A stretch of 64,000 nt of DNA from Oerskovia flava (GCF_026163685.1 NZ_JAOXSR010000001.1:310001-374000), one strand, 5' to 3'; shown: positions 33,287 to 42,828, counted from the stretch's first letter. A program made the numbers and translations. Notes: generated from the sequence alone by a model not told the origin.

Positions 33287-34174
33287 ATGATGCACCTGCT
33301 CCGCCTGGGCCCCGTGGGCCAGGAGATCCCCGCCGTCACCGACGACGACGGGGTGGTCCACGACCTGCGGCCGGTCACGGCCGAGATCGACGGCGCGTTC
33401 CTCGCCGCGGGCGGCATCGACCGGGCGCGGGCCGCGCTCGCTGCGGGCGAGCTGCCCGTGCTCCGCGGGGCGCAGGACCTGCGCCGGGGCGCGCCCGTCG
33501 CGCGGCCACCCGCCGTCATCTGCATCGGGCAGAACTACGCGGCGCACGCCGCCGAGTCCGGCGCGCGGCCGCCGTCGGTGCCGATCGTGTTCCTCAAGCA
33601 CCCCAACACGGTCGTGGGCCCGGACGACACCGTGCCCCTGCCCCCCGGTGCCGAGAAGCTGGACTGGGAGGTCGAGCTCGCGATCGTCGTCGGGCGGCGG
33701 GCCAGCTACCTCGCGTCGGTCGAGGAGGCGCGTGCGCACATCGCGGGCTTCACCACGGTCGACGACATCTCCGAGCGGGCGTGGCAGATGGACGAGTCCC
33801 TCGGCCAGTGGTCGAAGGGCAAGTGCGGCGAGGCGTTCGCCCCGACCGGTCCGGCGCTGGTCCCCGCCGACGAGGTCGACCCCGGCGCGCTGCGGCTGCG
33901 GTCCTGGGTCAACGGGGAGCCCCGGCAGGACTCGTCCACGCGCGACATGATCTTCGACGTCGACCACCTCGTGTGGCACCTGAGCCAGTACATGGTGCTC
34001 GAGCCGGGCGACCTCATCTCCACCGGCACCCCGGAGGGCGTGGCGTTCTCGGGCCGCTTCCCCTACCTCCGGGACGGCGACGTCGTCGAGATCGAGATCG
34101 AGGGCTTCGGGCGCCAGCGGCACGCCGTCCGCACACCGGCCGCCGTGCGCGCGAGCGCCGCCCTCGTCCCGTGA
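33287..34174 (+). CDS. Fumarylacetoacetate hydrolase family (probable 2,4-diketo-3-deoxy-L-fuconate hydrolase)
   Basis: 295 residues. The FAH-fold metal ligands are in [23 protein letters not shown] and the [10 protein letters not shown] ending, and [12 protein letters not shown] carries the catalytic region. Relatives cleave 2,4-diketo-3-deoxy-L-fuconate to pyruvate and L-lactate, the last pathway step. Two ATGs are adjacent; 33290 is slightly better spaced from GAGG, with little effect on the protein. It overlaps the fucosidase gene by 4 bases. Confidence 0.88.
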   Translation: MMHLLRLGPVGQEIPAVTDDDGVVHDLRPVTAEIDGAFLAAGGIDRARAALAAGELPVLRGAQDLRRGAPVARPPAVICIGQNYAAHAAESGARPPSVPIVFLKHPNTVVGPDDTVPLPPGAEKLDWEVELAIVVGRRASYLASVEEARAHIAGFTTVDDISERAWQMDESLGQWSKGKCGEAFAPTGPALVPADEVDPGALRLRSWVNGEPRQDSSTRDMIFDVDHLVWHLSQYMVLEPGDLISTGTPEGVAFSGRFPYLRDGDVVEIEIEGFGRQRHAVRTPAAVRASAALVP

Positions 34175-36594
34175 TCGCCAGCCCGAGCGCGACGGATCCG
34201 GGTCTCGTGCTGCGCTACGACGCACCCGCGACGGCCTGGACCGACGCCCTGCCGATCGGCAACGGCTCGCTCGGGGCGATGTGCTTCGGCGGTACGGGCC
34301 TGGACCGGCTGCAGGTCAACGACGACACGTGCTGGTCGGGGTCCCCGGCGAGCGCCGCCCGGCCGGCCCCGGGCGCGGGCCCGGAGGCCGTGCGCCGCGT
34401 CCGTGCCGCGCTCGCCGCGGGGGACGTGCGGGCGGCGGAGGACGAGGTCAGAGCCCTCCAGCACGGGCACAGCCAGGCGTACCAGCCGCTCGTCGACCTG
34501 TGGATCGCAGCGTCTGACGCCCCGGACGCACCCGTCGAGGACTATCGACGCACGCTCGACCTAGGTGCGGCCGTCGCCGCGCACACCTGGCAGCGGTCGG
34601 GCGTGGTCGCGACGCAGGAGGCGTGGGCGAGCGCTCCTGCCCGGGCGATCGTCGTGCGTCGTAGCGCGCAGGACCTCGCGCGCGCGCCCGCCGTGCTGCC
34701 CACCACCGAGGTGCGGGTCACGTCCGTGCACCCGACCGCCGTCGTGACCGCGCGGCTCGACGACCGCTCCCGTGGCGGGCGCGTCGAGGCGGTCGTGCGG
34801 ATGCCCTCGGAGGTCGCGCCCCCGCACGAGGACCCTGCGCAGCCCGTCGTCTACGACGACGCACCGGGTGCGGCCGTCACCGCCGTCGTCGGGATGCGCG
34901 TGCTGACGGACGGCGAGATCGAGGTGGACGACGGCGGTCTGCGCGTCACGGGTGCGAGCCACCTCACCGTCGCGCTCGGCAGCCGGACCGACCACACCGA
35001 CCCGCTCACTGCGCCGCACGGTGACGTCGGCGCCCTGCGCACCGAGCTGGACCTGGCCCTCGACGGGCTCGCCCGCCGGCTGCGGGCCGACGCGGACGAG
35101 GTGCGCGCCGAGCACGTGGCCGACCACGACGCGCTCTTCGGCCGGGTCACGCTGCGGCTCGGGGAGGGCTCGGACCTGGCGACGGACGAGCGCGTGCGTC
35201 GGCACGCCGACGGCGACGAGGACCCGGGGCTGGCGGCGCTCGTCTTCCAGTACGGCCGGTACCTCATGGTGGCGGGCTCGCGGCCAGGGACGCTGCCCCT
35301 GACGCTGCAGGGCATCTGGAACGAGGAGGTCCGGCCGCCGTGGAGCAGCAACTACACGACGAACATCAACCTCGAGATGAACTACTGGCCCGCCGACGTC
35401 GCGAACCTCGCCGAGTGCCACCGCCCCCTCCTCGACTGGCTGGGGCACGCCCGCACCACGGGCGGGGTCGTGGCGCGCGAGCTCTACGGGCTCGACGGCT
35501 GGGTCCTGCACCACAACTCCGACGCGTGGGGCTTCGCCCTGCCCGTCGGGGAGGGTGACGCGGACCCGTGCTGGTCCATGTGGCCGCTCGGGGCCGTCTG
35601 GCTCGCCCGCCACGCCTGGGACCACTATGACGTCACGCGGAACCTCGACCACTTGGAGCACAGCGGCTGGCCCCTCGTCCGGGACGCGGGGCTCTTCGCG
35701 CTCTCGTGGCTCGTGGACGGGCCCGACGGGCGGCTCGTGACATCGCCCTCGACGTCGCCCGAGAATCACTTCCGCGCCCCCGACGGGCAGCCTGCCGCGC
35801 TGAGCACGTCGACCACCGCCGACCTGGCGCTGATCGGCGACCTCCTCGAACGCGGCCTGGACGTCCTGGACGCGCTGGCTCCCCGCGGTGTGTACGACGA
35901 CGCGTGGCGGACCCGGGCGGCCGACGCCCTCGCCCGCCTGCCCCGGGAACGGGTCGGCCCCGACGGGCGCCTGGCGGAGTGGTCCCAGGACGTCGAGGAC
36001 ACCGAGCCTGACCACCGGCACACCACCCACTTGGTCGGCGTCTACCCGGCGGCGCGGATCGACCCCGAGCGCACGCCCGGGCTCGCGGACGCGGCGCTGC
36101 GCACCCTCGACGCCCGCGGTCCGCGGTCCACCGGGTGGGCGCTCGCGTGGCGGCTCGCGCTGCGCGCCCGGCTTCGGGACACCGACGGCGCCGCCGCGAC
36201 CCTGCGCGCGTTCCTCGCGCCCACCGGCGACGCTGCCGACCCGGGACGCGCCGGCGTCTACCGCAACCTGTTCTGCGCCCACCCGCCGTTCCAGATCGAC
36301 GGCAACTTCGGCTTCACGGCCGGTGTGGCCGAGATGCTCCTGCAGTCTCGCTCCGAGAGCCCCGGTCGCACCGTGCTCGACGTGCTGCCCGTGCTGCCCG
36401 CGTCGTGGAGCGAGGGCGAGGTTCGCGGGCTGCGGGCCCACGGTGCCGTCACGGTCGACCTCGCCTGGCACGCGGGCGACGTCACCGTGCGGCTCGTGGC
36501 CGACCGCGACCACCAGGTGGTCGTGCGAGGTCGTGGGCCGGACACGACCCTCGACCTGGTCGCCGGCGTCCCGACCGTGCTCCGACCCGGGTAG
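34171..36594 (+). CDS. Alpha-L-fucosidase, glycoside hydrolase family 95
   Basis: 807 residues, typical for GH95, an inverting enzyme acting on alpha-1,2-linked and other fucosides. The N-terminal super-sandwich domain starts [24 protein letters not shown]. In the (alpha/alpha)6 barrel, [13 protein letters not shown] and [15 protein letters not shown] (about 385-410) contain the Asn pair that activates water, TSPENHF (about 530) holds the acid Glu, and QIDGNFGF (about 708) the conserved Asp. There is no signal peptide, so it acts inside the cell on imported oligosaccharides. The GTG at 34171 overlaps the FAH stop (GTGA); the longer upstream frame is out-of-frame coding of the FAH gene. Confidence 0.92.
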   Translation: MIASPSATDPGLVLRYDAPATAWTDALPIGNGSLGAMCFGGTGLDRLQVNDDTCWSGSPASAARPAPGAGPEAVRRVRAALAAGDVRAAEDEVRALQHGHSQAYQPLVDLWIAASDAPDAPVEDYRRTLDLGAAVAAHTWQRSGVVATQEAWASAPARAIVVRRSAQDLARAPAVLPTTEVRVTSVHPTAVVTARLDDRSRGGRVEAVVRMPSEVAPPHEDPAQPVVYDDAPGAAVTAVVGMRVLTDGEIEVDDGGLRVTGASHLTVALGSRTDHTDPLTAPHGDVGALRTELDLALDGLARRLRADADEVRAEHVADHDALFGRVTLRLGEGSDLATDERVRRHADGDEDPGLAALVFQYGRYLMVAGSRPGTLPLTLQGIWNEEVRPPWSSNYTTNINLEMNYWPADVANLAECHRPLLDWLGHARTTGGVVARELYGLDGWVLHHNSDAWGFALPVGEGDADPCWSMWPLGAVWLARHAWDHYDVTRNLDHLEHSGWPLVRDAGLFALSWLVDGPDGRLVTSPSTSPENHFRAPDGQPAALSTSTTADLALIGDLLERGLDVLDALAPRGVYDDAWRTRAADALARLPRERVGPDGRLAEWSQDVEDTEPDHRHTTHLVGVYPAARIDPERTPGLADAALRTLDARGPRSTGWALAWRLALRARLRDTDGAAATLRAFLAPTGDAADPGRAGVYRNLFCAHPPFQIDGNFGFTAGVAEMLLQSRSESPGRTVLDVLPVLPASWSEGEVRGLRAHGAVTVDLAWHAGDVTVRLVADRDHQVVVRGRGPDTTLDLVAGVPTVLRPG

Positions 36595-36615
36595 GGCGTG
36601 TCAGCCCTCCCGGCC

Positions 36616-36927
36616 TCACCCCTCGGGGAGCTCCCAACCCAGGTCGCTGCAGAGCCCGATGAAGTCCGTGGCCGTGGCCACCCGGTCAGCCTCAGCGCTG
36701 TCGGCGAGCTCGTCTGCTGCGGTGATCAACGAACCCTGATCCGAGTCCTCGAGGCCTTCCTGGGCCAGGGCCACCATCTTGTCGAAGTGGTCGGTTTCGC
36801 GCCCGCCCGTGCTCCAGGCGTGGATCGCGTTGCACGCGTCCTCTTCCGCAAGGGAGAGCCCGCTCGAGCAGGCTCCCAGACCCAGGAGCAGGACGGGCAC
36901 GCACACGAGCACCATCGGCTTCCGCAT
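36616..36927 (-). CDS. Small lipoprotein, hypothetical
   Basis: 103 residues. The lipobox is VLLLGLGACSSG, with Cys near 20. The remainder is acidic and mostly helical (LAEEDACNAIHAWSTGG ... DFIGLCSDLGWELPEG) with two further Cys. The function is unknown. On the minus strand TACGGT, 6 nt before the ATG at 36927, gives a leaderless promoter. Together with the next gene it interrupts the fucose genes on the plus strand. Confidence 0.65.
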   Translation of the reverse strand: MRKPMVLVCVPVLLLGLGACSSGLSLAEEDACNAIHAWSTGGRETDHFDKMVALAQEGLEDSDQGSLITAADELADSAEADRVATATDFIGLCSDLGWELPEG

Positions 36928-36933
36928 CGACCC

Positions 36934-36939
36934 ACCGTA
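36934..36939 (-). promoter_or_regulatory. -10 box TACGGT of leaderless lipoprotein mRNA
   Basis: On the minus strand TACGGT, then 6 nt, then the ATG at 36927. Confidence 0.5.
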
Positions 36940-37082
36940 GTGCCGTGACCTGGCGCGTCGCGAGGTCACGGCACCATCAACCCCACGTGAGAGGGTGGTT
37001 GCCGTCCCAGCCGCGGTGCGTTCCGACGCGCTGTGTGCCGACGCCGTGTCACGAGAGGCCGGGTGCCCGGCTGGAGGCAGAG

Positions 37083-38141
37083 TTGACGAACCCTGACATG
37101 TCCCGCGGTGCTCGTCTGGCCGCCCACGGAGCCGTGTCCACGGCGCTGTCGCTGTGCAGCGACCGCAGCCTGCAGGAGCTCGTGGACGCCGCCACGCCGA
37201 TCGGTGCCGGCATCGGCGGGCAGGCCGTCCTGCTGGAGGTCGACGGAACCGCGGTCTTCGTCAAGCAGGTGCGCCTGACCGACCTGGAGCGCCGGCCGGA
37301 GAACGTCCGCTCCACCGCGAACCTGTTCGGGCTGCCGGACTTCTGCCACTACGGTGTCGGCACCATCGGCGCTCCCGGGTTCGGAGCCTGGCGCGAGCTG
37401 GCCGTGCACACCATGACGACGAGCTGGGTGATCGAGGGAGACCACGAGGGCTTCCCGTTGATGTACCACTGGCGGGTGCTCCCGGACTCCGGCCAGCCGC
37501 TTCCCGAGGAGCTGGCCGATGTGGAACGAGCAGTCGCCTACTGGGGAGGTGGATCGGGCATACGCCGCCGGATCGAGGCTCTGCAGCACTCCTCGGCGAG
37601 CATCACGCTGTTCCTGGAGTACATCCCGCAGAACCTGCACGCCTGGCTGGGTGACCAGATGGGAGCCGGTGACGAGGCCGCGGAGCGGGCCTGCGCCATG
37701 GTGGACGACGAGCTGGAGGCCGGCATCTCGTTCATGAACGCCCACGGGCTGCTGCACTTCGACGCCCACTTCGAGAACATCCTCACGGACGGCAGCCGGC
37801 TCTTCTTCGCCGACTACGGTCTCGCGATCTCCTCCCGCTTCGACCTCGCTCAGGGAGAGGTCGACTTCTTCGACGAGCACCGCAGCTACGACCGGAGCTA
37901 CGCCGTCACGCACCTGGTGAACTGGCTGGCCGTCGCCCTGTACGGGTACGGACCGGAGGAACGCCAGGCGTTCGTGCGCTCCTGCGCCCAGGGGGTGTCC
38001 CCGCAGGGAGCCCCCGCGGCGGTCGCGGCAGCTCTCGTCCGGCACGCACCGGTCGCCGCGGTGATGGGGGACTTCTACCGTCGGTTCCAGCGGGAGAGCC
38101 GGGCGACGCCCTACCCGCTGGCAGCGATCCGCCGGGAGTGA
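37083..38141 (+). CDS. Protein-kinase-fold phosphotransferase of unknown substrate
   Basis: 352 residues. Kinase-like landmarks are an invariant-Lys strand TAVFVKQVRLTDLE, a hinge-like LFLEYIPQNLHAWL, a catalytic loop GLLHFDAHFENIL (Asp, His and Asn in order), and a metal loop FFADYGLAIS with Asp. This is closer to the APH/RIO-like branch than to Hanks-type kinases; there is no HRD and no membrane segment. The TTG at 37083 has GGAGG 5 nt upstream; an ATG 5 codons later is the alternative. It lies between the fucosidase and the fucose regulator but shows no link to sugar metabolism. A small-molecule or protein kinase role is possible. Confidence 0.72.
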   Translation: MTNPDMSRGARLAAHGAVSTALSLCSDRSLQELVDAATPIGAGIGGQAVLLEVDGTAVFVKQVRLTDLERRPENVRSTANLFGLPDFCHYGVGTIGAPGFGAWRELAVHTMTTSWVIEGDHEGFPLMYHWRVLPDSGQPLPEELADVERAVAYWGGGSGIRRRIEALQHSSASITLFLEYIPQNLHAWLGDQMGAGDEAAERACAMVDDELEAGISFMNAHGLLHFDAHFENILTDGSRLFFADYGLAISSRFDLAQGEVDFFDEHRSYDRSYAVTHLVNWLAVALYGYGPEERQAFVRSCAQGVSPQGAPAAVAAALVRHAPVAAVMGDFYRRFQRESRATPYPLAAIRRE

Positions 38142-38174
38142 GGACGTCGGAACGCGTGGGGGATGGCGAGAGAC

Positions 38175-38882
38175 CTAGGTCTGCTCGTCGTCGACGGGCA
38201 CCGAGCGCAACGACTGCTCGACACCCAGCAGGTGGTTCGCCATCCGGATGCGCGCGGCCTCGGGGTCCCGGGACGAGAGTGCCGTGAGGATGTCGACGTG
38301 CTCCTGGTGGGTTCGACCCTCGACGCCCTCCTCGTGCAGGCCGCGCCACAGGCGCTCGCGGACGGTGCGGCTCGCGAGCGACTCGACGAGGGCGGCGAGG
38401 ACGGGGTTGCCGGAGTGCCGGGCGATGATCCGGTGGAACGCGATGTCCACCTCGATGAACTGCTCGTGGTCGTCGGCCGCGCCACCCTCGAGGGTCCCCG
38501 CGACGCCGTCGAGCAGGGCGCGCGCCTCGGCGAGGGCGTCGTCGGTGATGCGGGTCGCGGCGAGTGCGGCGGCCTCGGTCTCGAGGATGCGGCGCACGGC
38601 GTGGAACGGCTGGGCGCTGCCGTCACCCTGGAGCTCGACGACGAAGCCCATGGGGGCGAGCAGCCGGGCCGGATCGAGGCTCGTGACGTAGGTGCCGTCG
38701 CCCTGCCGGGTGTCCACGATCCCGAGGATGGACAGGGCGCGCACACCCTCGCGCAGCGAGCCGCGCGAGACGCCGAGGGCCTCGGCCAGGTCCTTCTCGA
38801 CGGGGAGGCGGTCGCCCGCGGACAGGTCGCCGTCGATGATCATGCGCTTGATGCCGGCGACGACATCATCGGTGCGGGACAT
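38175..38882 (-). CDS. GntR/FadR-family regulator of the fucose locus
   Basis: 235 residues. The N-terminal winged helix (VVAGIKRMIIDGDLSAGDRLPVEKDLAEALGVSRGSLREGVRAL) is followed by the all-helical FadR C-terminal domain with FHRIIARHSGNPVL and a metal-type His pattern (near DIAFHRII and TRTHQEHVDIL-type text). Such regulators sense small acids. It begins 14 nt after the fuconate dehydratase gene on the same strand, and also has CATAAT 6 nt before its ATG, so it may have its own leaderless transcript. Its ligand is probably a pathway acid such as fuconate. Confidence 0.88.
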   Translation of the reverse strand: MSRTDDVVAGIKRMIIDGDLSAGDRLPVEKDLAEALGVSRGSLREGVRALSILGIVDTRQGDGTYVTSLDPARLLAPMGFVVELQGDGSAQPFHAVRRILETEAAALAATRITDDALAEARALLDGVAGTLEGGAADDHEQFIEVDIAFHRIIARHSGNPVLAALVESLASRTVRERLWRGLHEEGVEGRTHQEHVDILTALSSRDPEAARIRMANHLLGVEQSLRSVPVDDEQT

Positions 38883-38888
38883 GACCCG

Positions 38889-38894
38889 ATTATG
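38889..38894 (-). promoter_or_regulatory. -10 box CATAAT of FadR-type regulator
   Basis: On the minus strand CATAAT, then 6 nt, then the ATG at 38882. It lies at the end of the dehydratase reading frame. Confidence 0.45.
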
Positions 38895-38896
38895 GC

Positions 38897-40258
38897 TTAC
38901 CGGACGGGCGCGAGCACGGAATCCTCTGATGACTGGCGCATGGACCAGTAGCCGCCGTCCGGGAACCGGAACTCCGCGACCGACGCAGGGTGCATCTGGG
39001 TCGAGTACCCGGGCCGCGCGGGCAGGACGTAGCCGCTGCCGGAGCCGGTGTCGGCGACGACGCACGGGTCGGTGAAGTGCTCGTGCAGGTGGTCGACGAA
39101 CTCGGTCACCCGGCCCTCCAGGTCGCCGGCGATCGCGACGTAGTCCAGCACCGAGACGTGCTGGACCATCTCGCACAGACCGACGCCCCCGGCGTGCGGG
39201 CACACCGGGACACCGAACTTCGCCGCGAGGAGCAGCACGGCGACGATCTCGTTGATGCTCGCGAGCCGCCCGGTGTCGAGCTGGCAGAAGTCGATCGCGC
39301 CGGCCTGGAAGAACTGCTTGAACATCACGCGGTTGTGGCAGTGCTCGCCCGTGGCGACCCCCACGGGTGCGACGGCGCGGCGCACCGCGGCGTGGCCGAG
39401 GACGTCGTCGGGCGAGGTGGGCTCCTCGATCCACAGCGGGTCGAACCGGGCGAGCTCCCGCACCCACTCGATGGCCTGCGGGACGTCCCACACCTGGTTG
39501 GCGTCGATCATGAGCCGGCGGTCGGGGCCGATGACCTCGCGGGCGATCGAGCAGCGCCGCACGTCGTCGGCGAGGTCGGCGCCGACCTTGAGCTTGACGT
39601 GCCCGTAGCCGGCGTCGACGGCCTCCTGGCACAGGCGCCGGAGCTTGTCGTCGCTGTACCCGAGCCAGCCGGCCGACGTCGTGTAGACGGGGTAGCCCGT
39701 GCGCTCGAGGTGCGCGACACGCTCCGCCTTCGTCGCCTCCTTCGCCCGCAGGATCGCCAGGGCCTCGTCGCGTGTGAGCGCGTCGGAGAGGTAGCGCAGG
39801 TCTGCCGCGTCGACGAGCTGCTCGGGCGTCATGTCGGCGAGCAACCGCCACAGGGGCTTGCTCGCGCGCCGGGCCACGAGGTCCCACGCCGCGTTGAGGA
39901 CGGCGGCGACCGACAGGTGCACGACGCCCTTCTCCGGTCCGAGCCAGCGGAGCTGGGAGTCGGAGGTGAGGGAGCGATAGACGGCGCCCATGTCTGCGGC
40001 CATCTCGTCGACGTCCCGGCCGACGAGGAGCGCGGCCTGCTGGCGTGCGGCCGCCGCGACGATGTCGTTGCCGCGGCCGATCGTGAACGTCAGTCCGTAG
40101 CCACCGAGCGGGGCGCCGGTCGTGTCGGTGCCGTCGGTGCGCAGCACGACGTAGGCCGCGGAGTAGTCGCCGTCCTTGTTCATCGCGTCCGACCCGTCCG
40201 CCGTGAGGGAGGTGGGGAAGCGGACGTCCTCGATCTCGACGCCGGTGATCGTGGGCAT
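38897..40258 (-). CDS. L-fuconate dehydratase (enolase superfamily)
   Basis: Dehydrates L-fuconate to 2-keto-3-deoxy-L-fuconate. It has 453 residues. The catalytic K-x-K is in HVKLKVG (about K222/K224). The Mg ligands are D252 in MIDANQVWD, Glu in [13 protein letters not shown] and Glu in [12 protein letters not shown]. The His is in [15 protein letters not shown]. The EHCHNR and HAGGVGLCE texts are characteristic of fuconate dehydratase. The ATG at 40258 has GAGG 5 nt upstream, better than an upstream frame start at 40318. It completes the fucose pathway, though it is transcribed on the strand opposite to the other catabolic genes. Confidence 0.92.
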   Translation of the reverse strand: MPTITGVEIEDVRFPTSLTADGSDAMNKDGDYSAAYVVLRTDGTDTTGAPLGGYGLTFTIGRGNDIVAAAARQQAALLVGRDVDEMAADMGAVYRSLTSDSQLRWLGPEKGVVHLSVAAVLNAAWDLVARRASKPLWRLLADMTPEQLVDAADLRYLSDALTRDEALAILRAKEATKAERVAHLERTGYPVYTTSAGWLGYSDDKLRRLCQEAVDAGYGHVKLKVGADLADDVRRCSIAREVIGPDRRLMIDANQVWDVPQAIEWVRELARFDPLWIEEPTSPDDVLGHAAVRRAVAPVGVATGEHCHNRVMFKQFFQAGAIDFCQLDTGRLASINEIVAVLLLAAKFGVPVCPHAGGVGLCEMVQHVSVLDYVAIAGDLEGRVTEFVDHLHEHFTDPCVVADTGSGSGYVLPARPGYSTQMHPASVAEFRFPDGGYWSMRQSSEDSVLAPVR

Positions 40259-40374
40259 ACGGACCTCGCAGAGCATCGCCGCGAGGAATCTCGCGTAAAC
40301 ATCAGATGACTCGATCACCGTAGTCCAGCGAAACGGGCACGGTCAAGCGCAGAGAGCCCGCTCGGGGCGAAGAG

Positions 40375-40396
40375 ATCGAATGTCTATCGAATGTCT
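40375..40396. repeat. Perfect tandem ATCGAATGTCT upstream of fuconate dehydratase
   Basis: ATCGAATGTCT occurs at 40375-40385 and 40386-40396 with no gap. The reverse complement of its first nine bases recurs at 30533-30541 in the lactonase promoter, so it is a candidate pathway operator. Confidence 0.65.
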
Positions 40397-40432
40397 GTGG
40401 CGCTCGCGGGAGGATTCCCGTGCCAGGGGCGC

Positions 40433-41062
40433 TCAGTCGGCGAGCAGTGCCCGGATGTCCCTCTCCGCCTGTGCGGGGGTGGTCGGCCGGCAGCCGAGCG
40501 CGACCCACTGCCGCACGAGGCGGGGTTCGTCGCGCCACAGCCCCCAGCCGCGGCGCAGCAGCGTCAGCGGGGGCTTGCGCATCTCCCCGAGGTCCCGCAG
40601 CAGGCGGAACCAGAAGGTCATCAGACGAGGGCGGCGCAGGCAGATCGCGTCCGCGAGGATGCCCTCGGCCTGCGCACGCCCGACCAGCTCGGCGGCGAAG
40701 ATGCCCTCCGCGAGCACCACCCGCGAGCCGGTCACGTCGAGACGCGTGGTGCCGGTGCGGCGCGAGGTCGGGATGTCGTACACGGGCATGTCGCAGTGCC
40801 CTGTGCGGCACAGCTCGACGAGCGCCGCGAGGGCGTCCCCGGCGTCCCAGCTCCCGGGGGCGTCCCAGTCGACGATGCCGAACCGCTGCGGCATCCCGGG
40901 GTGGTCGACGTCGTGGTAGAAGTCGTCCAGCGCCACCACCGGCAGGCCGAGACGCCGCGTGAGCGACGTCTTCCCCGAGCCCGACGGGCCCGTCAGCAGG
41001 ACGATGCGACGGGGGAGCTCCCGGCTCCCGGGCGGCAGGTCGAAGAGGGTGGGGTCGCTCAC
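40433..41062 (-). CDS. Uridine kinase-like P-loop ATPase
   Basis: 209 residues. Walker A is LTGPSGSGKTSLTRRL near residue 20. The phosphate-acceptor side text is VVALDDFYHDVDHPG, as in uridine kinases and phosphoribulokinases, followed by DWDAPGSWD and the lid region MPVYDIPTSRRTGTTRLD. AEGIFAAELV is the Walker B-like strand. The C-terminus is unlike canonical Udk, so the substrate may differ. The GTG at 41062 overlaps the TetR gene stop by 4 bases, so it is made with that regulator. Confidence 0.78.
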   Translation of the reverse strand: MSDPTLFDLPPGSRELPRRIVLLTGPSGSGKTSLTRRLGLPVVALDDFYHDVDHPGMPQRFGIVDWDAPGSWDAGDALAALVELCRTGHCDMPVYDIPTSRRTGTTRLDVTGSRVVLAEGIFAAELVGRAQAEGILADAICLRRPRLMTFWFRLLRDLGEMRKPPLTLLRRGWGLWRDEPRLVRQWVALGCRPTTPAQAERDIRALLAD

Positions 41063-41730
41063 GAGGCCCCATTCTCCCGCACGTGGATGCCCGCGCAGGC
41101 GTCGAGGAGCAGCTCGAGGCCGACCGCGAACTCGTCGGCGAAGGAGTGGCCGCTCCGAGCGGCCTGTGCGGTGACGAGCTCGACCAGGTGCGGGTAGGTG
41201 TCGGCGGGGAGCCGCTCGAGCATCTCTCGGGCGAGGTCGGCCGAGTCGTCGGGGTCCGTCAGCAGCAGGCTCGCCTCCTGGAGGGCGAAGCCGTAGACGA
41301 ACGAGTCGAGCAGGGCGTAGACGTGCCCGGTGGCCGGGACCGAGAAGCCCGCGCCGCGCAGGCAGCCGAGCAAGGCGTCGTGGTGCGCGAGGGTCGCGTG
41401 GCCGGGTGCGCGCCGGGAGTCGAGCAGCGGAAGGGCCCACGGGTGCCGACGCAGGACGGCGCGCTTGGACGTGGCGACGGTGGTGAGCGCCGCGCGCCAG
41501 TGCGTCCCCGCCGGGGCAGGGCTCATCTTCGCGAAGACCGCGTCCACCATGGCGCCGAGCAGGTCGTCCTTGTTCGCGACGTGGGTGTAGAGCGACATCG
41601 CCTCGACGCCGAGCGCCTCGCCCAGCCTGCGCATGCTCAGCGCCCGGAGCCCGTGGGCGTCGACGAGCGCGATCGCGGCCGCGACCACGTCGTCGCGCCG
41701 CAGCGGTGCCTCGCGTCGGGCGGGTGTCAT
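41059..41730 (-). CDS. TetR family regulator
   Basis: 223 residues. The helix-turn-helix is VVAAAIALVDAHGLRALSMRRLGEALGVEAMSLYTHVANKDDLL near 15-60, and a TetR_C-type ligand domain follows. GGAGGAGG lies 4 nt before the ATG. Two dyads in the upstream region are probably its own operators and also cover the divergent oxidoreductase promoter. It is co-transcribed with the kinase-like gene through a 4-base overlap. Confidence 0.88.
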   Translation of the reverse strand: MTPARREAPLRRDDVVAAAIALVDAHGLRALSMRRLGEALGVEAMSLYTHVANKDDLLGAMVDAVFAKMSPAPAGTHWRAALTTVATSKRAVLRRHPWALPLLDSRRAPGHATLAHHDALLGCLRGAGFSVPATGHVYALLDSFVYGFALQEASLLLTDPDDSADLAREMLERLPADTYPHLVELVTAQAARSGHSFADEFAVGLELLLDACAGIHVRENGAS

Positions 41731-41751
41731 GCGGCCTCCTCCGTTGACGAT

Positions 41752-41788
41752 CCTTACACCGTAAAGCTACAGTCCTTACACTGTAAGG
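41752..41788. promoter_or_regulatory. Tandem TetR operators
   Basis: CCTTACA C TGTAAGG (41774-41788) is a perfect 15-bp dyad. A related, less perfect copy (CCTTACACCGTAAAG, 41752-41766) lies 22 bp away. They sit between the divergent tetR and deazaflavin-oxidoreductase genes. Confidence 0.75.
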
Positions 41789-41817
41789 GTCGACGACGGA
41801 ACGTGGAGGTGGTCAGC

Positions 41818-42204
41818 GTGCCGATGCCCAGGTGGTGGGGCCAGGTCAACAAGCGGGTGTTCAACCCGGCCGAGCTGCGGCGGGGAAAGCGGCCTGTCCT
41901 CAGCCACGTGGGCCGTGTCTCCGGCACGGCCTACCGGACGCCGCTCGACGCGTTGCCCGTGGCCGGCGGGTACGTGTTCGTCCTCGTCTACGGCTCCCGG
42001 TCCGACTGGGCCCGCAACATCCTGGCCGCCGGGCACGCCACCCTGACGGTCGAGGGGCGCGACGTCGCCCTCACCGCTCCGCGGGTGATCGGTGAGGACG
42101 AGGCGTGGGCCGCCGTCGGCGACGACGCCGCGCGCCCCCCGCGCGTGCTGCGGATCACGGAGTTCCTCCGCATGGATCTCGACGTGTCCGCCGGCGGAGC
42201 ATGA
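41818..42204 (+). CDS. Nitroreductase/deazaflavin (F420)-dependent oxidoreductase-like protein
   Basis: 128 residues, split-barrel fold of the DUF385/DDN type. RRGKRPVLSHVGRVSGTAYRTPLDALPV is the family signature, followed by GSRSDWARNILAAGHATLTVEGRDVAL. Members use F420 or FMN, or bind fatty acids. The GTG at 41818 has GGAGG 8 nt upstream. It is divergent from and probably controlled by the TetR repressor. The substrate is unknown. Confidence 0.85.
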   Translation: MPMPRWWGQVNKRVFNPAELRRGKRPVLSHVGRVSGTAYRTPLDALPVAGGYVFVLVYGSRSDWARNILAAGHATLTVEGRDVALTAPRVIGEDEAWAAVGDDAARPPRVLRITEFLRMDLDVSAGGA

Positions 42205-42346
42205 CACCTGTCATGGCCTGACCGTGACGACCAGGTGAGAACTCGTGCCGTGCCGCACTGCTCGCGGCGCCGCGGCGGGGAGAGGGTGGGACCAGCGCAC
42301 CGAGAGGTGCGGACGGAACCTTCCACGACCCACCGAGGAGCACCTG

Positions 42347-42817
42347 ATGATCGAGTCGTTGCGCGAGTTCACCGAGGGCCTGCCGGACCTCGTCCAGTGG
42401 CTGGCCGTCGTGCTGGCCGGCGCCATCCCCTTCGTCGAGTCCTACTTCGGCTCCGTGATCGGCATCCTCGCGGGGGTGAACCCGGTCGTGGCCGTGGTGG
42501 CGGCGATCGTCGGCAACGTCGTCTCCATGACGGTCCTGGTGCTCGGTGCGGCCAGGGCGCGCGAGGCGGCACTGCGGAACCGGGAGCAGACGAGCTCGCC
42601 CAAGCGCCAGAAGCTCAAGCGCATGTTCGACAAGTACGGCGTGGCCGGTGTCAGCCTGCTCGGTCAGACGGTGCTCCCGAGCCAGATCACGTCGCTCGCG
42701 ATGGTGTCCTTCGGGGCGTCGAAGACCGCCGTGATCCGCTGGCAGATCGTCTCGATCATCCTGTGGGGTGTGCTCTTCGGTGTCCTCGCGACCCTCGGGG
42801 TCGACCTGGTGGCGTGA
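42347..42817 (+). CDS. Small multidrug-export-family membrane protein
   Basis: 156 residues with about four membrane helices: LVQWLAVVLAGAIPFVESYFGSVIGILAG, PVVAVVAAIVGNVVSMTVLVLG, a charged loop, then a segment around KYGVAGVSLLGQTVLPSQITSLAMV and the final WQIVSIILWGVLFGVLATLGV. The AIPFVE text fits the putative small multidrug export family. GAGGAG lies 6 nt before the ATG at 42347. No drug link is shown by the context. Confidence 0.7.
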   Translation: MIESLREFTEGLPDLVQWLAVVLAGAIPFVESYFGSVIGILAGVNPVVAVVAAIVGNVVSMTVLVLGAARAREAALRNREQTSSPKRQKLKRMFDKYGVAGVSLLGQTVLPSQITSLAMVSFGASKTAVIRWQIVSIILWGVLFGVLATLGVDLVA

Positions 42818-42828
42818 GCCGTGCGTCC

